Part shown: piece by piece, positions 60,276-64,000 of the stretch | Layout: every line of letters starts with the position of its first letter | Position numbering within the stretch: position 1 is the stretch's first letter | DNA from: Hymenobacter monticola | GTDB lineage: Bacteria; Bacteroidota; Bacteroidia; Cytophagales; Hymenobacteraceae | Direction of reading: 5' to 3' | Assembly: GCF_022811645.1 (NCBI RefSeq) | Contig: NZ_CP094534.1 | Span: 4,030,001 to 4,094,000 of the forward strand | Length of the DNA stretch: 64,000 bases | Notes under the pieces: model-generated | Seen by the model: the letters and a program-made list of their open reading frames with translations, nothing else | What the model was told of the DNA's origin: nothing | The model's database searches: none | Position numbers and translations under genes: made by a program

Positions 60276-61466
60276 CTACCGCTCGAACAGCGGCGTGGTG
60301 CCGCCCACCCAATCCTTGTCTTTGTTGAAGTCTACACCAATCATTTCGCCCCGGCTCAACCGGCTCAGTCCCGTTAATAATTGCGGATGGGTTTCACCTT
60401 CGGGCCAGATGTAGAGCAGGCGAATTTCGCATTTCACCAAGCCATCGGGCGACTGCACCACGGGCTCGTAATTGACTTTACGCTGCAACAAATAATGCTG
60501 CTTGTCAGTCAGTGCATCCAGGTCTGCAGCGGTGAAGTGCAGCCGTACGCCGGCCCCGGCAAAAGAAAATAGCGGCTTCAAAACGTAATTCTCTAAATCG
60601 GCCGGATATTCTTCTAATTCATGCAGAAAATAGCTGGGCGGCACGAACAGGCCCTGCAGGAATGGAAGCGTGTATTTGCTGATGCGGAAAAACCAGTTGG
60701 GATGTCCAACCCATTTAACATCAACCTCATCGGTTAGTTTGAATTCGGTATTTAATTCCGGATAGCGTGCTAACTCATCGAATATAATTCGATTATAAAT
60801 GCGCTTTATTTCTATTTCGCGCCCGTCTTTCTCGTACAATAATTGTTTGCCACGCTTTCTGATTTTGGTGATGCAAACGGCTTCAATTTCCCAGAGCTTG
60901 TTGGTTAGCGCGAAATCGATGCGCGTCTTTTGCTTTTCTGGAAACAACTCCAGCAAAATGACGTTTTCGGCCGGCTGGTCACCTAAAATAAAGTCACGCA
61001 TGCGCGCCTGGTAGGTGTCAAAATCCGAAACCTCAATAAAAGGCGTTACCGAATCCGGAATGGGAAAGTGGCGCGCAAATACGCCCGGCAGCCACGATTG
61101 AAACGCGTAGAGCGATGGAAACCCTTGCATCTCAATCAGCTGCGGCTCCAACTCGCCGTTGGCATTGCGGCACACCGCGAAATCGAACGTCAGGAACTCC
61201 GGGCGAGCGTCTTCGTTCGGCACGCGCTGATGCGATGGGATGGAAGCCTCGGTTAGTTCTTTAAAATTGGGCTGCCCGATTACCTGTACAATGCTTTCGC
61301 CCGCGGCAATTAATTTATCCCGCAGACTTGCCGGAATAAAAACCGGAGTTTCGGCCACCCGGAAATCCAGTTGGCCAGGCAGCTGCTGGTCTATGTCGGC
61401 CAGCATTTCTTGGTAGCGGGCAGGGGTGAAGGCGGCGTTATAGGTGTGGCGAGGTTCCGGAATCAT
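60276..61466 (-). CDS. ATP-grasp superfamily ligase, substrate unknown
   Basis: This 396-residue cytoplasmic protein is recognised by its ATP-grasp-like C-terminal half: LENYVLKPLFSFAGAGVRLH (Gly-rich ATP-binding loop), HYLLQRKVNYEPVVQSPDGL and VKCEIRLLYIWPEGETHPQL (metal-binding acidic residues). The N-terminal half has FLTFDFAVCRNANGELEPQL and IEMQGFPSLYAFQSWLPGVF, suggesting a carboxylate substrate pocket. Such enzymes join a carboxylate to an amine using ATP. It lies 21 bases after the amidotransferase gene and in the same cluster as a YbdK-type ligase, so the three probably act on a shared metabolite or peptide. Confidence 0.8.
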   Translation of the reverse strand: MIPEPRHTYNAAFTPARYQEMLADIDQQLPGQLDFRVAETPVFIPASLRDKLIAAGESIVQVIGQPNFKELTEASIPSHQRVPNEDARPEFLTFDFAVCRNANGELEPQLIEMQGFPSLYAFQSWLPGVFARHFPIPDSVTPFIEVSDFDTYQARMRDFILGDQPAENVILLELFPEKQKTRIDFALTNKLWEIEAVCITKIRKRGKQLLYEKDGREIEIKRIYNRIIFDELARYPELNTEFKLTDEVDVKWVGHPNWFFRISKYTLPFLQGLFVPPSYFLHELEEYPADLENYVLKPLFSFAGAGVRLHFTAADLDALTDKQHYLLQRKVNYEPVVQSPDGLVKCEIRLLYIWPEGETHPQLLTGLSRLSRGEMIGVDFNKDKDWVGGTTPLFER

Positions 61467-61487
61467 GGCGTGTGACGGGAGCGGTGA

Positions 61488-62312
61488 TTACGCAGCGGTG
61501 GGTTGGCCGAGCTCGGCGAGGGCGCGGCGCAGGAAGGTGGGCACCACCACCGATTCGGTGTGCTCGATGGTGGTGGGGTCGGCCAGCAGGCGCACCATTT
61601 CGTGGTACTTGGCCTCGCCGTAGGCGGTGATGACCTGCTGCTTGCGCTCATCGGTGAGCATGTAGCGCAGCATGCCTTCGCCGTCGGCCTCGGGATGAAA
61701 CTGGGTGCCAATAACTTCGGGCGTAAAGCGAATGGCCATCACAGCGCGTTCCAGCGGCACATGGGGCCGCTCTTTTTCTAAACACAGCACCCGGGCGCCG
61801 AAGGCATTCAGGCGGTCCATGTCAAGGTTGGTGAGCTGGAAGTCGCGCGAGTCGACAATGTAAAAGGGCTCGGGCAGGCCCTGCAGCACGGGTTCGGCCT
61901 GGCCGGCGGGGGTGAGGTGCACCGGCAATACCCCGAAGGAGGTGGACTTGCGGCGGCTCACCGTGCCCAGGCCCAAGTGCCGGCTCACGAGCTGGAAGGA
62001 GTGGCAGATAAGCAACAGGTGCTTCTTGTTTTCCTGGGTTTGGTTGTGGGCCAGCAGCGCATCAATGAACGCGAAATACGGACGCTCCCAGGGCTCTTCC
62101 GATGGCAGCGGGCTGCCGGGGCCACCGCTGGAAATATAAATATCGTATTCCAGGCCGGGCACTACGTTTTCGGCCCGAACATTATAAGTATCAACATCAA
62201 AAGTAAGGCCGTTTTCAGCCGCGCTGCGGGCCAGCAGCTGCCGAATGCAGCGCATTCCTTCATTGCGGGCGTTATCGTACATGTCCAGAATGGCAACGCG
62301 AATAGCTTCCAT
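61488..62312 (-). CDS. Class I glutamine amidotransferase-like protein
   Basis: This 274-residue protein has the GATase triad. The nucleophile Cys lies in KHLLLICHSFQLVSRHLGLG, and the His-Glu pair lies in VIGTQFHPEADGEGMLRYML. The oxyanion region is YDIYISSGGPGSPLPSEEPW. The C-terminal 70 residues are an extra helical tail. As a stand-alone subunit resembling the GMP-synthase glutaminase, it may hydrolyse Gln, or a gamma-glutamyl bond, to provide ammonia to a partner. The ATP-grasp protein encoded 21 bases downstream is the obvious candidate partner. Confidence 0.88.
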   Translation of the reverse strand: MEAIRVAILDMYDNARNEGMRCIRQLLARSAAENGLTFDVDTYNVRAENVVPGLEYDIYISSGGPGSPLPSEEPWERPYFAFIDALLAHNQTQENKKHLLLICHSFQLVSRHLGLGTVSRRKSTSFGVLPVHLTPAGQAEPVLQGLPEPFYIVDSRDFQLTNLDMDRLNAFGARVLCLEKERPHVPLERAVMAIRFTPEVIGTQFHPEADGEGMLRYMLTDERKQQVITAYGEAKYHEMVRLLADPTTIEHTESVVVPTFLRRALAELGQPTAA

Positions 62313-62386
62313 AATTTGTTGAATAAACAGGTCGTTTCGACCAAAAAATAGAAATAGGCCAAGCTGACGCCAGGCTGAAAAAGAAA

Positions 62387-62412
62387 CAACGCCAACCGGG
62401 CGGCTGGCGTTG
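62387..62412 (-). terminator. Terminator-like hairpin between the YbdK-type ligase and amidotransferase genes
   Basis: Stem CAACGCCA-CC with its complement (62387-62412) is followed on the minus strand by TTTCTTTTT. It lies in the 120-base gap after the ligase stop, so read-through into the amidotransferase may be partial, or that gene may have its own promoter. Confidence 0.65.
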
Positions 62413-62432
62413 CTAAGGCAAAGATAAGAAGG

Positions 62433-63536
62433 CTAGAGCCCGTGCGTCGTCTCGGCCAGGATGTAGTCAACCACTTTGCTGAGGTCATTGGTTTCGCGGA
62501 AGACCTGGAGCTGGCGGTCGGCGCCGGTGCCCATTTCCATCATTTTCAGCACGTACTCCACTTCGTGGCGGCTGCCGAGGTCGTCCACCACATCGTCGAT
62601 AAAGTCCAGCAGCTCCAGGATGAGCTTCTTGGTGGGCACCTCCTGCTGAATGCCAAAGTCAATCATGTTGCCGTCGAGGCCGTAGCGGGCGGCGCGCCAT
62701 TTATTTTCCTTGATGAGAGCGCTGCGGTAGATACGGAAGTTGAGGTTTTGGGCCTTCAGCTTGTAGATTTTGGCCACCAGCGCCTGCATCACGGCCGCTA
62801 CCGCAATGGTTTCGTCGGCGCGCATCATCATGTCGCAGATGCGGTACTCGATGGTGTCGAAGAAGGGGTGCAGGCGCACGTCCCACCAGATTTTCTTGCC
62901 GTTGTCGATGCAGCCGGTTTTAATGAGCAACTGCACAAACTCGTCGTAGTCGCTGGCGCTGTGGAAGAAGCCCGGGATGCCCGTGCGCGGAAACCGCTCG
63001 AACACCTTGGTCCGAAACGACTTGTAACCCGTTTCGCGCCCTTCCCAAAACGGAGAATTAGTGCTGAGCGCGAACAAGTGCGGCAAAAAATACCGCAGCG
63101 TGTTCATCATGTACACGCCCATTTCGCGGTTTTCGATACCCACGTGCACGTGCATGCCGAAAACCAAGTTGGAGCGGGCAGCTTCCTGCAGCTCTTCCAC
63201 GATTTTGTCGTAGCGGGCATCGGGCGTGATGGGCTGCTCCTGCCAGCGCGAAAACGGGTGCGTGCCGGCCGCGCCAATTTTCAGCCCCTGCCGGTCGGCC
63301 AGCTCAATCACCTGGCGGCGCAGGTGCAGCACCTCGGTGCGGGCTTCGCTGATGTTGTGGCAGATGTTGGTGCCCACTTCCACCACGGCCTGGTGCATTT
63401 CGGCTTTCACTTGCTCCTGCAGCGTGACGCGGCCGCCCTCTACAATCTGCGACAGGTGGGAGCGGAGCTCCCGGGTTTCGGGGTCAATGGTCTGGAATTC
63501 TTCCTCGATGCCGAGGGTAAACGTGGGCATGGCCAT
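62433..63536 (-). CDS. Carboxylate-amine ligase, YbdK family (GCS2)
   Basis: This 367-residue enzyme is of the glutamate-cysteine-ligase type 2 superfamily. Family motifs are FTLGIEEEFQTIDPETRELR, VKAEMHQAVVEVGTNICHNI, AAGTHPFSRWQEQPITPDAR, NLVFGMHVHVGIENREMGVY and WWDVRLHPFFDTIEYRICDM. E. coli YbdK has weak glutamate-cysteine ligase activity, but the natural product here is unknown. It is the first gene of a minus-strand cluster with a class I amidotransferase and an ATP-grasp protein. The ATG at 63536 is used; one at 63530 is equally possible. Confidence 0.93.
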   Translation of the reverse strand: MAMPTFTLGIEEEFQTIDPETRELRSHLSQIVEGGRVTLQEQVKAEMHQAVVEVGTNICHNISEARTEVLHLRRQVIELADRQGLKIGAAGTHPFSRWQEQPITPDARYDKIVEELQEAARSNLVFGMHVHVGIENREMGVYMMNTLRYFLPHLFALSTNSPFWEGRETGYKSFRTKVFERFPRTGIPGFFHSASDYDEFVQLLIKTGCIDNGKKIWWDVRLHPFFDTIEYRICDMMMRADETIAVAAVMQALVAKIYKLKAQNLNFRIYRSALIKENKWRAARYGLDGNMIDFGIQQEVPTKKLILELLDFIDDVVDDLGSRHEVEYVLKMMEMGTGADRQLQVFRETNDLSKVVDYILAETTHGL

Positions 63537-63569
63537 GGGGCAGGACGAATACGATAAAGACAAAGACTA

Positions 63570-63618
63570 GCGCCCTGCCACCCAGTGTGGGAAAGAAACA
63601 CACCCGGAGGCAGGGCGC
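63570..63618. other. Inverted repeat between the right-edge gene and the YbdK-type ligase
   Basis: Arms GCGCCCTGCC (63570-63579) and GGCAGGGCGC (63609-63618) enclose GTGTG/CACAC inner complements. It is a stable hairpin without a T run, 9 bases after the right-edge gene's stop. Confidence 0.6.
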
Positions 63619-63626
63619 CAGCGCGG

Positions 63627-64000
63627 CTATTCCTTCTTTTTAGGTGCGGCTTTCTTAGCTGCGGGGGCCTTCGGAGCCGCCGGTTTCTTCGCGGCAGCCG
63701 CGGTACTGGCCGCCTTGGGCGCGGGCGCTTTCTTCGCGGCCGACTGCTCGCTGGCCGATACTTCGCCGGTGGGCGGTTCGGGCGTGGGGGCGCCGGCGGC
63801 TTTCTTCGGCGCGGCTTTTTTGGCGGTGGGCTGGGGGGCACCGGTGGCGCCGAGGTCGTTGGTTTCGCGTACCGACTGGCCCATTTGCACGTTCGAGCCG
63901 ATGGTGGGCGAGCCCTTGGGGGCAGCGCGCACCGAATCCTGCACGAAAGTGCCCCAGGTGAGGTTGGTGCGGCCGGGGCGGCTGGCTTTGGCCCGCTCGA
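63627..64000 (-). CDS. C-terminal part of a protein with Ala/Lys/Pro-rich tail (partial)
   Basis: The open frame runs off the right edge; about 124 residues are visible. The first part reads ERAKASRPGRTNLTWGTFVQ, then DSVRAAPKGSPTIGSNVQMG. A low-complexity tail of AAKKAP, PAAPKAP and AKKAAPKKKE follows, about 75 residues long. It resembles the histone H1-like tails found on some nucleoid-binding or ribosome-associated proteins. No domain can be assigned from the visible part. Confidence 0.75.
   Translation of the reverse strand, partial: ERAKASRPGRTNLTWGTFVQDSVRAAPKGSPTIGSNVQMGQSVRETNDLGATGAPQPTAKKAAPKKAAGAPTPEPPTGEVSASEQSAAKKAPAPKAASTAAAAKKPAAPKAPAAKKAAPKKKE

Overview
The window looks like a chromosomal segment of a high-GC member of the Bacteroidota, most likely a Hymenobacter-type Cytophagales bacterium. 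Four things support this: a SusC/SusD/SusE outer-membrane glycan-uptake operon; a secreted amylase ending in a type IX secretion (T9SS) sorting domain; promoters of the Bacteroidota form TTG-N18-20-TAnnTTTG with few Shine-Dalgarno sequences; and many long intergenic palindromes of the kind seen in Hymenobacter genomes. The assignment is by inference, since no rRNA or other phylogenetic marker is present.

Layout. 1-6.5 kb (minus strand): a large secreted repeat protein that leaves the window on the left and carries two compensating frameshifts; a LuxR-type and a stand-alone response regulator beside the remnant tail of a histidine kinase; a TIMP/NTR-like secreted protein; a DUF2027-Smr protein. 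6.6-20.1 kb: a DUF2279 protein and a starch-type locus with a secreted GH13 amylase, a BadF-type sugar kinase, susE-susD-susC, an unknown exported protein and a secreted esterase with a starch-binding-like N-domain. 20.2-29.3 kb: a complete trp operon (trpE-G-D-C-F-B-A) behind a leader peptide with three consecutive Trp codons and a terminator, then a DAHP synthase, then a phenylalanine 4-hydroxylase with its own leader ORF and mutually exclusive hairpins. Together these genes run from the entry to the shikimate pathway to Trp, and from Phe to Tyr.

29.4-36 kb (minus): a DUF962 membrane protein, dienelactone hydrolase, a HEAT-like protein, TetR plus ABC1/UbiB kinase, photolyase and SDR. 36-43.6 kb: a single-chain pyruvate carboxylase, M28 peptidase, META lipoprotein, outer-membrane protein and alpha/beta hydrolase. 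43.6-51.5 kb: an LRR-protein kinase fusion, a hypothetical protein, and an AddA-like helicase-nuclease flanked by two AT-rich genes. 51.5-58.3 kb: thioesterase, cold-shock protein, DEAD-box RNA helicase, DUF2383, HI0933-type flavoprotein and two SDR proteins. 58.4-64 kb (minus): a YbdK-type carboxylate-amine ligase, a class I glutamine amidotransferase and an ATP-grasp protein (a probable amide/peptide-bond-forming system), followed by YkvA-like, YciI-like and DUF1571-LysM proteins. An Ala/Lys/Pro-rich protein leaves the window on the right.

Two themes stand out. First, amino-acid leader attenuators control aromatic amino-acid genes. Second, more than a dozen intergenic palindromes from several sequence families abut genes so closely that some provide the stop codon or the last residues of the protein. 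No transposase, CRISPR array, rRNA or convincing tRNA was found.
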